From NCBI GenBank assembly GCA_963771655.1, contig CAVYUG010000002.1, positions 1 through 64,000 on the forward strand: a stretch of DNA of 64,000 nt, written 5' to 3'. Every line of letters starts with the position of its first letter. Position 1 is the stretch's first letter. The notes under the pieces are model-generated. The model did no database searches. It had not been told where the DNA came from and worked only from the letters and a program-made list of their open reading frames with translations. Source of the stretch: JAWVFM01 sp963771655. GTDB taxonomy: Bacteria; Actinomycetota; Thermoleophilia; Solirubrobacterales; 70-9. Position numbers and translations under genes: made by a program. Of the stretch, positions 26,653 to 36,277 are shown piece by piece.

Positions 26653-27015
26653 ATGACGCACGACGACGAGCTCTCTGCGCTCGAGCGCCGCGGCTGGGAC
26701 GCCCTTTCATCCAGCGGAGCTGCAGCGCGGGCATTCTACGAGGCCACTCTCGACGAGCGGGTCGTCATGGTGCTGCCCGGGGGCATGACGCTCGATGACC
26801 GGGCGGGGATCATCGAGTCCATGTCGGGGGCGCCTTGGGCGTGGTACGAGATGGAGCAAGTGCGGGTCTTGAAGCCAACGCCCGAGACCGGGGTCGTGAC
26901 CTACGGCGTCGTCGCGGAACGAGACGGTCAGCGGTACTCGGCGTTGATGAGCAGCGTCTACGTAGCTCGCGACGATGGCTGGAAGCTCGCCTTCCATCAA
27001 CAGACGCCTCGGTAG
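26653..27015 (+). CDS. SnoaL/DUF4440-type NTF2-like protein
   Basis: The 120-residue product has the DUF4440-like pattern: ALERRGWDALSSSGAAARAFYEATLDERVVMVLPGG, then TLDDRAGIIESMSG and a C-terminal VYVARDDGWKLAFHQQTPR. Such proteins are ligand-binding or enzyme-like domains of unknown specific role. GGGGATGG precedes ATG 26653. It is one of about nine NTF2-fold genes in the window. Confidence 0.85.
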   Translation: MTHDDELSALERRGWDALSSSGAAARAFYEATLDERVVMVLPGGMTLDDRAGIIESMSGAPWAWYEMEQVRVLKPTPETGVVTYGVVAERDGQRYSALMSSVYVARDDGWKLAFHQQTPR

Positions 27016-27187
27016 CGCTTTCTGCACGCTCGCCCACAAGCTCCTCGTCGGATTCGTGAGCGGAGCCCGCATCGATAGGGCTGCGACGCGGACGAGAGCG
27101 GCTACGAAGGTCCGTCGGACGCCGGCATGGTCGCGGTCTACGAGCGCTGAGCTCTCGCTTCCGGCCCAGACTGTGCCGCACCACGCT

Positions 27188-27781
27188 TCAGGCCGACTTG
27201 GATGCGTACGGGGCACGGCCCCAGAAGGCGTCTCCGAAAGCGACCCCCGCGGTGACGGCTCGGCGCACGTGTAGCCAAGCGGCGCGCCCTTCGTCAACCC
27301 CGAGCGCGAACAGCGCCAACGACACCGCGGCCGAGACCAGGCAGAGGGTGCACCAGTGCCCGACCACCGTGGGCTGAACGACGATCAGGCCAAGCGAGAC
27401 AACGGCACCGACGGTCAGTACAACCGCCAGCGCCAGGCAGGCCCAGGGAAGGCTCCGCCAGCGGTCGCGCCCGCCGATGGCCAGCAGCAGCAGTTCGGCC
27501 CCGTAGGCGACGACCCCGGCCAGCGCGTCGGGAACCGGATGAGTGGCATCGAGCACGGCCGGTGAATCGAAGAAGGGATCCCATACACCCCAGGCCCGCC
27601 ACTGGTAGAGCGTCAGATAGAGGCTGATTCCCAGCCCCGTTGTCGCCAAGGCCGCAAGGAGGGCCCGGCGGCGGAAGGAGGTGGGGTTGTGGCTCCAGCC
27701 CGGCGGGATGGAGTCGTCGCTCTTGCGCTCGCCGGCGGCTGCCGGGCCGATGGGCGCCAGTGGTTCGAGGAGTTTGGGCAT
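27188..27781 (-). CDS. Vitamin K epoxide reductase (VKOR)-family membrane protein
   Basis: The 197-residue product has four to five transmembrane helices and the VKOR redox motif WCTLCLVSA near residue 147 (CxxC). An ISLYLTLYQW helix lies near 45 and the DPFFDSPAVLDA loop near 65 takes the place of the usual loop Cys pair, so the shuttle cysteines seem absent. VKOR homologues reoxidise periplasmic thiol oxidases with quinones. ATG 27781 is one of several possible starts; the open frame continues over the divergent SDR gene. Confidence 0.8.
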   Translation of the reverse strand: MPKLLEPLAPIGPAAAGERKSDDSIPPGWSHNPTSFRRRALLAALATTGLGISLYLTLYQWRAWGVWDPFFDSPAVLDATHPVPDALAGVVAYGAELLLLAIGGRDRWRSLPWACLALAVVLTVGAVVSLGLIVVQPTVVGHWCTLCLVSAAVSLALFALGVDEGRAAWLHVRRAVTAGVAFGDAFWGRAPYASKSA

Positions 27782-27830
27782 CGCTCTCGGACCGAGCGTT
27801 ACCCAGGCGCATCCGCGGGCGGGGCGGCGG

Positions 27831-28916
27831 ATGTCAGAAAGACGACATCCGGCCCCCAGCGTGACCTGCCCCGGGTATCGCCAAGGTGGAAAGCCGACAA
27901 GCGGAGAGGCGGAAATCATCACCAAGAAGAAGTCAGAGACGGTCGTAGTCACCGGAGCCTCGGCGGGGGTTGGAAGAGCGGTCGCTCACGAGTTCGCGAG
28001 CAAGGGCGCAAGGCTTGCGCTCTTGGCCCGGGACGAGAAGGGGCTCGCCCAAGTCGTCAGCGAGGTCGAAGAGCGTGGCGGTCAGGCACTGGCTCTCCCC
28101 ACCGACGTTGCGGATGCGGGCCGAGTGGAGGCTGCGGCCGCAACCGCCGAGGAGCACCTCGGACAGATCGACGTGTGGGTCAACGACGCCATGGCCACGA
28201 TCTTCGCGCCGCTCACCGAGATCGAGCCCGAGGAGTTCACGCGCGCCACCCAGGTCACCTACCTCGGGGGCGTCTATGGGACGATGGCTGCGCTGAAGCG
28301 CATGGTCCCGCGGGACCACGGAACCGTGGTCCAGGTTGGCTCCGCGCTCTCCTATCGCGCCATCCCCCTTCAGGCCGCCTACTGCGGGGCCAAGTTCGCG
28401 CTGCGCGGATTCACGGATTCGGTGCGCACCGAGCTCATGCACCAAAAGAGCAAGGTCTGGATCACGACCGTCCAGCTTCCGGCGGTCAACACCCCACAGT
28501 TCAACTGGTGCCGTACCCGCCTCCCCAACCATCCCCAGCCCGTCCCTCCGATCTACGAGCCTGAGGTGCCGGCCCGAGCCGTCTACTGGGCCGCCCATCA
28601 CCACCGCCGCGAGGTCTACTGCGGCATCGGCGCGGTCAAGGCCATTGTCGGCAACAAGATCGCGCCGAAATTCGCTGATTGGTACCTGGCGCGCACCGGG
28701 TTCGACTCTCAGCAAGTCGAGGACCAGCCGGTCAACGGGCGTCCGGACAACTTGTTCGAGCCGGTGCCGGAGAGGGCCGCGACCCGCGGCAACTTCAGCG
28801 ATCAATCGCGCAAGCGCAGCCTCCAGCTTTGGGCCACCACCCATCGTCCATTGCTCGGGGCCGCGACCGGCGCCGCGGCGGCGATCACCGCCGCGGCGAT
28901 CGCCTCACGGCAGTGA
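27831..28916 (+). CDS. Short-chain dehydrogenase/reductase
   Basis: The Rossmann fold begins VVVTGASAGVGRAVA. The catalytic set is GSALSYRAI (Ser) and YCGAKFAL (Tyr-x3-Lys), and NDAM replaces the usual NNAG, an oddity. A C-terminal extension of about 100 residues follows (WYLARTGFDSQQVEDQ...), ending in a hydrophobic GAATGAAAAITAAAI stretch that could anchor the protein to the membrane. The start is uncertain: ATG 27831 gives 361 residues, but the domain begins about 35 codons later, where no standard start with a good RBS is seen. It is followed with GTGA overlap by the GH15 gene. Confidence 0.82.
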   Translation: MSERRHPAPSVTCPGYRQGGKPTSGEAEIITKKKSETVVVTGASAGVGRAVAHEFASKGARLALLARDEKGLAQVVSEVEERGGQALALPTDVADAGRVEAAAATAEEHLGQIDVWVNDAMATIFAPLTEIEPEEFTRATQVTYLGGVYGTMAALKRMVPRDHGTVVQVGSALSYRAIPLQAAYCGAKFALRGFTDSVRTELMHQKSKVWITTVQLPAVNTPQFNWCRTRLPNHPQPVPPIYEPEVPARAVYWAAHHHRREVYCGIGAVKAIVGNKIAPKFADWYLARTGFDSQQVEDQPVNGRPDNLFEPVPERAATRGNFSDQSRKRSLQLWATTHRPLLGAATGAAAAITAAAIASRQ

Positions 28917-30703
28917 CCTCGCTCTCGCCGGAGCTTCATCCAGGACAGGACAGGCCACATGTCCTTCGCGAATACGCCCTGCTCGCCGACGGCGAGCGGG
29001 GAGCGCTCGTCGGGCCTCGGGGCGAGATCGCCTGGATGTGCTTTCCGCGCTGGCATTCACCCTCGATCTTCAGCTCGCTGATCGGCGGCCTCGGCGGCTA
29101 TTCGGTCAGCCCGCAAGGACGCTTCGTGTGGGGAGGTTTCTACGAGCCCGGAACCCTGATCTGGCGCAGCCGCTGGGTGGGCGAGGAGTCCATCATCGAA
29201 TGCCGCGAGGCGTTGGCACTCCCTGCTGACCCGTCTCGCGGTGTGCTCTTGCGCCGGGTGATGGCGGTGAGCGGCACCGCTCGCCTCGACATCGCCTTGA
29301 GTGTCCGCTCCGATTACGGCGCCAGCGCGGTTCGTCGGCTCAAGGACACGGAAGAGGGCTTTTGGCGAGGAGAGAGCGGTGGCGTCCGCGCCCTCTGGAT
29401 CGGCGGGAAGGATGCCAAGCCCGTCTCGGATGGGCACCGCGGCAAGACCCTGACGATGAAGCTCGAGATTCCCGAGGGCGAGCAGCACGATCTGGCCCTG
29501 GTCATGGACGTCGAGGAGGACCCCGAACCGGTCGACGTCGAGCAGCTTTGGAATGGAACCGAAGGGGAATGGCGGAAAAGAATCCCGCCACTCGATCATC
29601 TGGTGGGTGCGCGCGACGCCCGCCATGCCCACGCCGTCCTCTCCGGGCTGACCGCGAGCTCGGGAGGACTGGTCGCCGCGGCGACGACTTCGTTGCCCGA
29701 GCGCGCGCGATCGGGTCGCAGCTACGACTACCGCTACGTCTGGATCCGCGATCAGTGCTACGCGGGCCAGGCGGCGGCCGCGGCTGAGACTTATCCACTG
29801 CTCGACAGCGCGGTCCGTTTCGTTGGCGAGCGCCTGCTTGCGGACGGACACCGGCTTAGGCCCGCCTACACCGTTCTCGGCGAGAACGTTCCGAAACAGC
29901 AACGTCTCGACCTGCCCGGCTATCCGGGTGGCAGCGACCGGATCGGCAACCGCGTCCGCGAGCAATTCCAACTCGACGCCTTCGGCGAGGCGCTGCTGCT
30001 GTTGGCGGCCGCTGACGAGCACGATCGCCTGGAAGCTCAGAGCTGGAGGGCGGCCGAGATCGCCGCCGCCGCGATCAGGGACCGCTGGCGGGAGGCCGAC
30101 GCCGGAGTTTGGGAGACGAAGCCTGCCAAGTGGGTCCACAGCCGGCTGATCTGCGCTGCGGGTTTGAGGGCGATTGCCAATCGCCCCCGTGCCAACGGCT
30201 CGGCCCCCGAATGGCTGCGGCTGGCGGAGGCGATCATTGCCGAGGTCGCGGCTGAAGGCGTCCACCCCAGCGGCCGCTGGCAGCGTGCTCCCGACGACGA
30301 GCGTCTCGATGCCGCTCTTCTCCTTCCCGCCGTACGTGGCGCGATCCCGAGCCAGGATCCGCGGGCGCTGCGCACGCTCCAAGCGGTCGAAGAGGAGCTC
30401 AACCAGGACGGCTACGTCTACCGCTTCCGCCAAGACGCACGGCCCTTGGGGGAGGCGGAAGGGGCTTTCCTATTGTGTGGCTTCTGGCTCGCCCTGGCCT
30501 GGCACCAGCAAGGAGACAGGTGGCGGGCGGTGCGTTACTTCGAGCGCACCCGAGCCGCCTGCGGGCCCCCCGGCCTGCTCTCGGAGGAGTTCGATGTCCG
30601 CCAGCGCCAGCTTCGCGGCAACCTGCCCCAAGCCTTCGTTCACGCTCTCTTGCTTGAGGCCGCCTCGCTCGACTACGAAGAAGCGCCGGAGTCCGCTCGC
30701 TGA
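28913..30703 (+). CDS. GH15 family glycoside hydrolase (glucoamylase/trehalase-like)
   Basis: The 596-residue protein has the N-terminal beta-sandwich domain (residues 10-240; EYALLADGERGALVGPRGEIAWMCFPRW) and a C-terminal (alpha/alpha)6 barrel (245-590). The substrate loop YDYRYVWIRDQCYA lies near residue 272 and GEAEGAFLLCGFWLA near 513 carries a catalytic Glu. Actinobacterial homologues include the mycobacterial trehalase, so trehalose or an alpha-glucan is the likely substrate. GTG 28913 overlaps the SDR stop, so the two genes are probably co-translated. No signal peptide: cytoplasmic. Confidence 0.88.
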   Translation: MTSLSPELHPGQDRPHVLREYALLADGERGALVGPRGEIAWMCFPRWHSPSIFSSLIGGLGGYSVSPQGRFVWGGFYEPGTLIWRSRWVGEESIIECREALALPADPSRGVLLRRVMAVSGTARLDIALSVRSDYGASAVRRLKDTEEGFWRGESGGVRALWIGGKDAKPVSDGHRGKTLTMKLEIPEGEQHDLALVMDVEEDPEPVDVEQLWNGTEGEWRKRIPPLDHLVGARDARHAHAVLSGLTASSGGLVAAATTSLPERARSGRSYDYRYVWIRDQCYAGQAAAAAETYPLLDSAVRFVGERLLADGHRLRPAYTVLGENVPKQQRLDLPGYPGGSDRIGNRVREQFQLDAFGEALLLLAAADEHDRLEAQSWRAAEIAAAAIRDRWREADAGVWETKPAKWVHSRLICAAGLRAIANRPRANGSAPEWLRLAEAIIAEVAAEGVHPSGRWQRAPDDERLDAALLLPAVRGAIPSQDPRALRTLQAVEEELNQDGYVYRFRQDARPLGEAEGAFLLCGFWLALAWHQQGDRWRAVRYFERTRAACGPPGLLSEEFDVRQRQLRGNLPQAFVHALLLEAASLDYEEAPESAR

Positions 30704-30708
30704 GTCGC

Positions 30709-31104
30709 CTACTGGCCCTGTAGCGCCCTGTAAACCGGGGCCGTGTCGCTGAAGAAGCTCGCCTCGACGACCTTGCCGCCCGAGTATTTCCAGACGTGGC
30801 AGAAGGGGCCATCGATGACCTGCCCGGCCACGGTGGCGCGCGAGGTTCCGAGCGCGATCACGTAGTCGCCGCAGTCGAGGAGTTCGTCGACTGACTGGCT
30901 GAAGTCCTGAAAGGTCGCCGCGAACTCCGGTAGCCACTTGTTCCTGACCTCGTCGATGCCGTTGTAGGTGCCGCCGCCCGGGACCGACTCGCCCGTGCCC
31001 TTCCAGACGATCTCATCGGCGAAGTTCTCGAAGGCAGCGTCGATGTTGCCGCTGCTGAACGCCGCGTACCCGTTGCGTAGGGTCTCTAGGTTCTCCTGGG
31101 ACAT
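30709..31104 (-). CDS. SnoaL/NTF2-like protein
   Basis: The 131-residue product starts MSQENLETLRNGYAAFSSGNIDAAFENF and has WKGTGESVPGGGTYNGIDEV and CHVWKYSGGKVVEASFFSD, the standard SnoaL-like layout. GGAGGTTTGAG precedes ATG 31104, so unlike the cluster at 54.7-61.8 kb this copy has a normal leader and no conserved GATACT promoter element. It converges with the GH15 gene 5 bp away. Confidence 0.88.
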   Translation of the reverse strand: MSQENLETLRNGYAAFSSGNIDAAFENFADEIVWKGTGESVPGGGTYNGIDEVRNKWLPEFAATFQDFSQSVDELLDCGDYVIALGTSRATVAGQVIDGPFCHVWKYSGGKVVEASFFSDTAPVYRALQGQ

Positions 31105-31212
31105 CTCAAACCTCCGTCTCGGGGTGTCGCAGGTCCAACCTAGTCGCTTTGGAGCCGTGATGTGAGCCGCTGATTCGCGCCGCTGTCTTGCGCTCCAGCA
31201 GGACCAATCTCG

Positions 31213-31340
31213 GCCATCGACGCCAAGTATCCGGCGTTCGCGCCGGGGCGCCGCGAGGTCTGGTACTCCGACGCGACGACGGGTTCTACGCGCTGCGGCT
31301 AAGCAAGCGCGCCTGGCCCCATCCCCGCGCCGGTCGCTGA
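31213..31340 (+). pseudogene. C-terminal remnant of a secreted repeat protein
   Basis: The 239-bp gap between two minus-strand genes contains IDAKYPAFAPGRREVWYSDA and, after a one-base shift near 31275, GFYALRLSKRAWPHP and a stop. This resembles the C-terminus of LVIVD-repeat secreted proteins (VWYSDGNSGFYVLRV type). Only this end survives, so it looks like a decayed gene. Recognition is by eye. Confidence 0.35.
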
Positions 31341-31343
31341 GCG

Positions 31344-31946
31344 CTAAGCGGGGAACCGCAGCCGGTGGATCTCGACGACGCCGAGGGCGCGCGTCTCGAC
31401 TCGCCATCGGCGCCCGGCCTCCTCGAGAAACTCGCTCGCCGCCGGCCGGCCGGGATCGGCGAGCAGGCACTTCGGCGCGAGCTGTGGCATCAGCGAAAGG
31501 AGCGGGTCGGCGCTCGCCGGCTCATAGAGGACGTCGGCGGCGAGCGCGAGGTCGAAGGGAATCCGGTCGAGGAGATCCACCGGGCTGGCCCAGTCCACCA
31601 CGGCCGTCTCGATCTCGACGCCGTTTCGCCCCGCGTTACGACGAAGGAGGCTGAGTGCCTCCTCGCACCGGTCCGTCGCGAGAACCGCAGCGCCCGCCCG
31701 GGCGGCGACGATGGACGGGACGCCGAGGCCGCAGCCGAGCTCGACCACGCGCAGGCCGTCGAGCGCCTGGCCGTCGAGCTCATGAGCCAGCGCGACGCCG
31801 CTTCGCCAGAGGACCGACCAGTACGGCGCGACCGGAGCCCATTCGACACCGCCGGCGTCGGGCAGCTCGGCGGACTCCCGCGGCTGCAGCAGGCGCAGCG
31901 GACCGCTCGGCACGCCCACCGACGCCTCGAGGAGATCGTCGATCAC
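31344..31946 (-). CDS. Class I SAM-dependent methyltransferase (METTL/nicotinamide N-methyltransferase-like)
   Basis: The 200-residue protein has SAM motif I VVELGCGLGVPSIVAARAG near residue 68, motif II ATDRCEEAL near 90 and the post-II sequence VDWASPVDLL. LALAADVLYEPASADPLL near 133 replaces the D/N-PPY loop, as in the Methyltransf_16 group, which methylates protein lysines or small amines. An N-terminal WAPVAPYWSVLWRSG segment is typical. No partner gene identifies the substrate. Confidence 0.85.
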   Translation of the reverse strand: MIDDLLEASVGVPSGPLRLLQPRESAELPDAGGVEWAPVAPYWSVLWRSGVALAHELDGQALDGLRVVELGCGLGVPSIVAARAGAAVLATDRCEEALSLLRRNAGRNGVEIETAVVDWASPVDLLDRIPFDLALAADVLYEPASADPLLSLMPQLAPKCLLADPGRPAASEFLEEAGRRWRVETRALGVVEIHRLRFPA

Positions 31947-32008
31947 CGATCGACCCTACGCGGCCGGGGAACCGTTTGGCGCTGACGGCCCCGGGTATCG
32001 GTGCCTTC

Positions 32009-32209
32009 ATGAAGAGCCCTACCAGCTACCTCGGCCGCAAGGCGGCCAAGGCCACCATCCGCCACAGCGCCAAGGGCACCGCCGCGAAGGCGCGGCGACA
32101 GCCCGTGCGCGCGGTCACCCTCGTCGCCGCCGGCGCCGCCGCGGGTGGGGTTGGCGGCTGGTTCGCCGGTCGCGCGGCGAGCCCGGCCGAGCAGGATTCG
32201 GCCTCCTAG
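32009..32209 (+). CDS. Small basic protein with C-terminal membrane segment
   Basis: The 66-residue product has a basic N-terminal half (SYLGRKAAKATIRHSAKGTAAKARRQ) and a Gly/Ala-rich hydrophobic helix (AVTLVAAGAAAGGVGGWFAG). The pattern is common in small actinobacterial proteins of unknown role. It diverges from the methyltransferase gene. The start ATG 32009 lacks a strong RBS. Confidence 0.55.
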   Translation: MKSPTSYLGRKAAKATIRHSAKGTAAKARRQPVRAVTLVAAGAAAGGVGGWFAGRAASPAEQDSAS

Positions 32210-32319
32210 CCGCCCGTCGAACCACGAGATGGACGGGGAGAAGCTCGACGGAAGCTCGCGCGCGAGCGGCCTCGGCTGCGGACCCGTCGCACGGCGTGAG
32301 GGTAGGGTGAAGATGTTGC

Positions 32320-32730
32320 ATGCGTAGGTTCCTCTTGCTCGGAGCGATGGTCGCCGTCGTGGCGGGAATCCTCGCGGCGCCCGCCGGGGCCGCGCAGACG
32401 GCCCATTTCAGCGTCCAGGCGATCCAGACCTCGGCGCACGGCGGGCGGCACCACAGATTCGTATTCACCGAGCGCCTACGCAGGCATCACCGGGTCGTCG
32501 GTCACGACCGGGTGGAATGCCGACGCACCGGCCGTCGCGGCGTCTTCCACTGTCATGCCGTCTTCTTCCTGCATGCGGGCAAGATCAAGGCGGTGGGCAA
32601 CTTCGGTCGCGGAAACCACAAGCTCGCGGTCGTCGGCGGCACGAGCGGCTTCAACGGCGTCAGCGGCAAGCTGTTGGTCCACGGCGGGGGCGGTAAGCGC
32701 TCGCGGCTCGAGTTCCTCCTGGTTCGGTAG
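32320..32730 (+). CDS. Secreted AOC-barrel/dirigent-like protein 1
   Basis: The 136-residue product has a signal peptide (residues 1-24). The mature part has the allene oxide cyclase/dirigent barrel pattern: VVGHDRVECRRTGRRGVFHCHAVFF with a Cys pair, LHAGKIKAVGNFGRG, then LAVVGGTSGFNGVSGKLLVHG. Family proteins are small beta-barrels, and bacterial secreted members are of unknown function. It is His/Arg-rich (GGRHHRFV, RRHHRVV). A paralogue follows at 32812. Confidence 0.75.
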   Translation: MRRFLLLGAMVAVVAGILAAPAGAAQTAHFSVQAIQTSAHGGRHHRFVFTERLRRHHRVVGHDRVECRRTGRRGVFHCHAVFFLHAGKIKAVGNFGRGNHKLAVVGGTSGFNGVSGKLLVHGGGGKRSRLEFLLVR

Positions 32731-32811
32731 CCGGCGCGAGCGTTTGGCACCCAACCATCGTGGATAGGGTTCCCTCTGTCAATCGATTGGGAGGGGACAG
32801 GAGGTAGAGAT

Positions 32812-33201
32812 ATGCGCAGGTTCACAGCCCTCGTCATCGCCGTCGTACTCGCTCTGGCCGTGATGGCGGCAAGCGCGGCGGCTCGGACTGAATCCAAGTT
32901 CAGCCTGATCGAGGTCGCGAAGTCCCAGCATCGCGCTGGCAACAAGTTCATCACGCACGGCAACCTCTATACGACCGGCGGCAGCTTCGTCGGTACCGAC
33001 CGCGTCAAGTTCAGCCGGAAGGGCAACATCCACGCGAGGGCTCATTTCGGCGGCGGCACGCTGAAGGCCCAGGGGAACGCCAACGCGAGCCGCATCCTCA
33101 TCGTCGGCGGCTCGGGCCGCTGGAACGGGGCGGCGGGGAAGATCAAGTTCCGCTCGCTCTCGCGGCGCAAGACGTTGCTGCGCTTCGCGATCGTCCAGTA
33201 G
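32812..33201 (+). CDS. Secreted AOC-barrel/dirigent-like protein 2
   Basis: The 129-residue product has a signal peptide (residues 1-24) and the same barrel pattern: FITHGNLYTTGGSFVGTDRVKFS, GGGTLKAQGNANASRILIVGGSGRWNGAAGKIKF. It lacks the Cys pair of its neighbour, so the two have diverged. AGGAGG lies 7 bp before ATG 32812. Its stop abuts that of the convergent oppF gene. Confidence 0.78.
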   Translation: MRRFTALVIAVVLALAVMAASAAARTESKFSLIEVAKSQHRAGNKFITHGNLYTTGGSFVGTDRVKFSRKGNIHARAHFGGGTLKAQGNANASRILIVGGSGRWNGAAGKIKFRSLSRRKTLLRFAIVQ

Positions 33202-34283
<1,082 letters not shown>

Positions 34284-34287
<4 letters not shown>

Positions 34288-35321
34288 GCCGCGGGGGCCT
34301 CGAGCCCGAAGTCGCCCTCGACGACGCGAAGCGTCTTCTTCTTCTGCGGGTCGAGCCAGCAGCGGTCCTCGTGGCCCGCGCCGCCGCCGCGTGCCTCGAG
34401 CGGAGGCACCTGAGTGCAGCGGTCGAACGCATGGGGGCACCGGGGCCTGAAGTGGCAGCCCTCAGGCGGCCGGACGAGCGACGGTGGCTGCCCCTTGATC
34501 TGAGCGAGGCGGTGGGCGCGTGGCTTGTCGAGCCGCGACACCGACCCGAGTAGCCCCCACGTGTAGGGATGCTGTGGATCGTAGAAGACCTCGTCGAGCG
34601 TCCCGTCCTCGACGACCCTGCCGGCGTACATCACGAGCACACGGTCGGCGATGTCGGCGACGACTCCGAGATCGTGGGTGACCATGATGACCGCCAGGTC
34701 ACGCTCCTCGTTCAGCTGCTTGAGCAGCCTCAGGATCTGCGCCTGGATCGTCACGTCGAGGGCGGTCGTCGGCTCGTCGGCGATCAGGACGTTCGGCTCG
34801 AGCGCAAGCGCCATCGCGATCATCGCGCGCTGTCGCATCCCGCCCGAGAACTCGTGCGGGTACTCGTCGACGCGCCGCGCGGGGTCGGGGATCCCGACCT
34901 GGCCCAGCAGGTCGACCGCGCGCGTCTTCGCCGCGTCGTCCTTGATGTCCTCGTGGGCCTGAATGGCCTCGACGATTTGCTTGCCGACCTTGTAGACGGG
35001 GTTCAGGGCGCTGATCGGATCCTGGAAGATCATCGCGAGCTCCTCACCGCGGATCCTCCGCAGCACCTGGTCGGGAGCGTCCAGAAGCTCCTCGCCCTTG
35101 TAGCGGACGGAGCCCTCGATGCGCGCGTTCGGCGAGCGGGTGAGGCCCATCATCGTCTGCGAGGTGACGCTCTTGCCGCATCCGGACTCGCCGACGATCG
35201 CGAGCACCTCGCCGGCGGCGAGCTCGAACGAGACGCGATCGGCGGCTCTGAGCATTCCGTCCTCGGTGAGGAATCCGACGCTCAGGTCGGAGACCTCGAG
35301 CAGATTCTCCTTCGGGCTCAC
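34284..35321 (-). CDS. oppD: Oligopeptide ABC transporter ATP-binding protein OppD/DppD
   Basis: The 345-residue ATPase has Walker A GESGCGKSV near residue 40, signature FSGGMRQRA near 158, Walker B VLIADEPTTALD near 178 and VTHDLGVV near 210. Its C-terminal domain has CHFRPRCPHAFDRC near 290 and a third CWLDP, as in Fe-S cluster-containing relatives. GTG 35321 overlaps the stop of the permease gene (GTGA) and its own end overlaps oppF. Confidence 0.92.
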
Positions 35322-36277
35322 GTCGCCGACTCTCCGAGGCGCACTCGCGGGTCGAGGTAGGCGTAGGTGATGTCGACGATTGTGTTGAAGAGGACGATGA
35401 AGAAGGCGCCGAACATCGTCACGGCCATGATCGGGGGCAGGTCGAGGTTCGAGATGGAGACGGCTGCGTAGTTGCCGACGCCGGGGAGGTTGAAGACATA
35501 TTCCGTGAGGATCGCGCCGCCGCCGATGACGGCTCCGAAGTCGAGGCCGAACAGGGTGATGATCGGGATCATGGAGTTGCGCAGGACGTGGCGGATGCGC
35601 ACCTGCCGCTCGGAAAGGCCCTTCGCCCGCGCGGTGCGAACGTAGTCCTCGTTCATCACGTCGAGCATGTTGGATCGCAGGACGCGGCTGTAGAAGCCGA
35701 TGAAGAGCACGGCGAGCGTGAACCACGGCAGGATCAGGTGGTACGCCCACTGGGCCGGGTCGTCCGTGAGCTTGACGTAATCGCCCGGCGGGAAGATCTG
35801 CGTCTTGTTGGTCAGGTAGTAGAGGAGGATCGAGCCGAGCCAGAACACCGGCATCGAGATCCCGATCAGGGCCAGGATGGTCAGCAGCCGGTCGGTCAGG
35901 CGCCCCGCCTTGATCGCGCTCAGGTAGCCGAAGAGGATGGCGAAGCCCATCCAGATGATCGCGGCGCCGATGCAGAGCGACATCGTGACCGGGATTCCCA
36001 GCCTAATCTGGTCGAGCACGTTGACCTGGCTGTTGTAGGAGACCAGGGTGCCCGTGAAGATCTGCTTCATCATCGTCAGGTACTGGACGTAGATCGGGTC
36101 GTTGAACCCGAAGTCCTCCCGCACCTGCACGAGGAGAGCGTGGTTGCAGTTCTTCCCACAGAGCCGAAGTGCGGGGTCGCCGCCGGGGATCACGTTGAAG
36201 ATCAAGAACACGATCACCGAGATGGCGAACAGGACGAAGACCATCCCGACGACGCGGCGCACGATGAAGCGAGCCAT
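35318..36277 (-). CDS. dppB: Oligopeptide ABC transporter permease DppB/OppB
   Basis: The 319-residue membrane protein has an N-terminal helix (VGMVFVLFAISVIVFLIFNVIPGGDPA), a periplasmic loop and five more helices. The coupling EAA-like motif is VRTARAKGLSERQVRIRHVLRN near residue 215. GAILTEYVFNLPGVGNYA near 258 is typical of the family. It pairs with the DppC permease and forms the channel for di- and oligopeptides. ATG 36277 shares a base with the dppC stop. Confidence 0.92.
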   Translation of the reverse strand: MARFIVRRVVGMVFVLFAISVIVFLIFNVIPGGDPALRLCGKNCNHALLVQVREDFGFNDPIYVQYLTMMKQIFTGTLVSYNSQVNVLDQIRLGIPVTMSLCIGAAIIWMGFAILFGYLSAIKAGRLTDRLLTILALIGISMPVFWLGSILLYYLTNKTQIFPPGDYVKLTDDPAQWAYHLILPWFTLAVLFIGFYSRVLRSNMLDVMNEDYVRTARAKGLSERQVRIRHVLRNSMIPIITLFGLDFGAVIGGGAILTEYVFNLPGVGNYAAVSISNLDLPPIMAVTMFGAFFIVLFNTIVDITYAYLDPRVRLGESAT

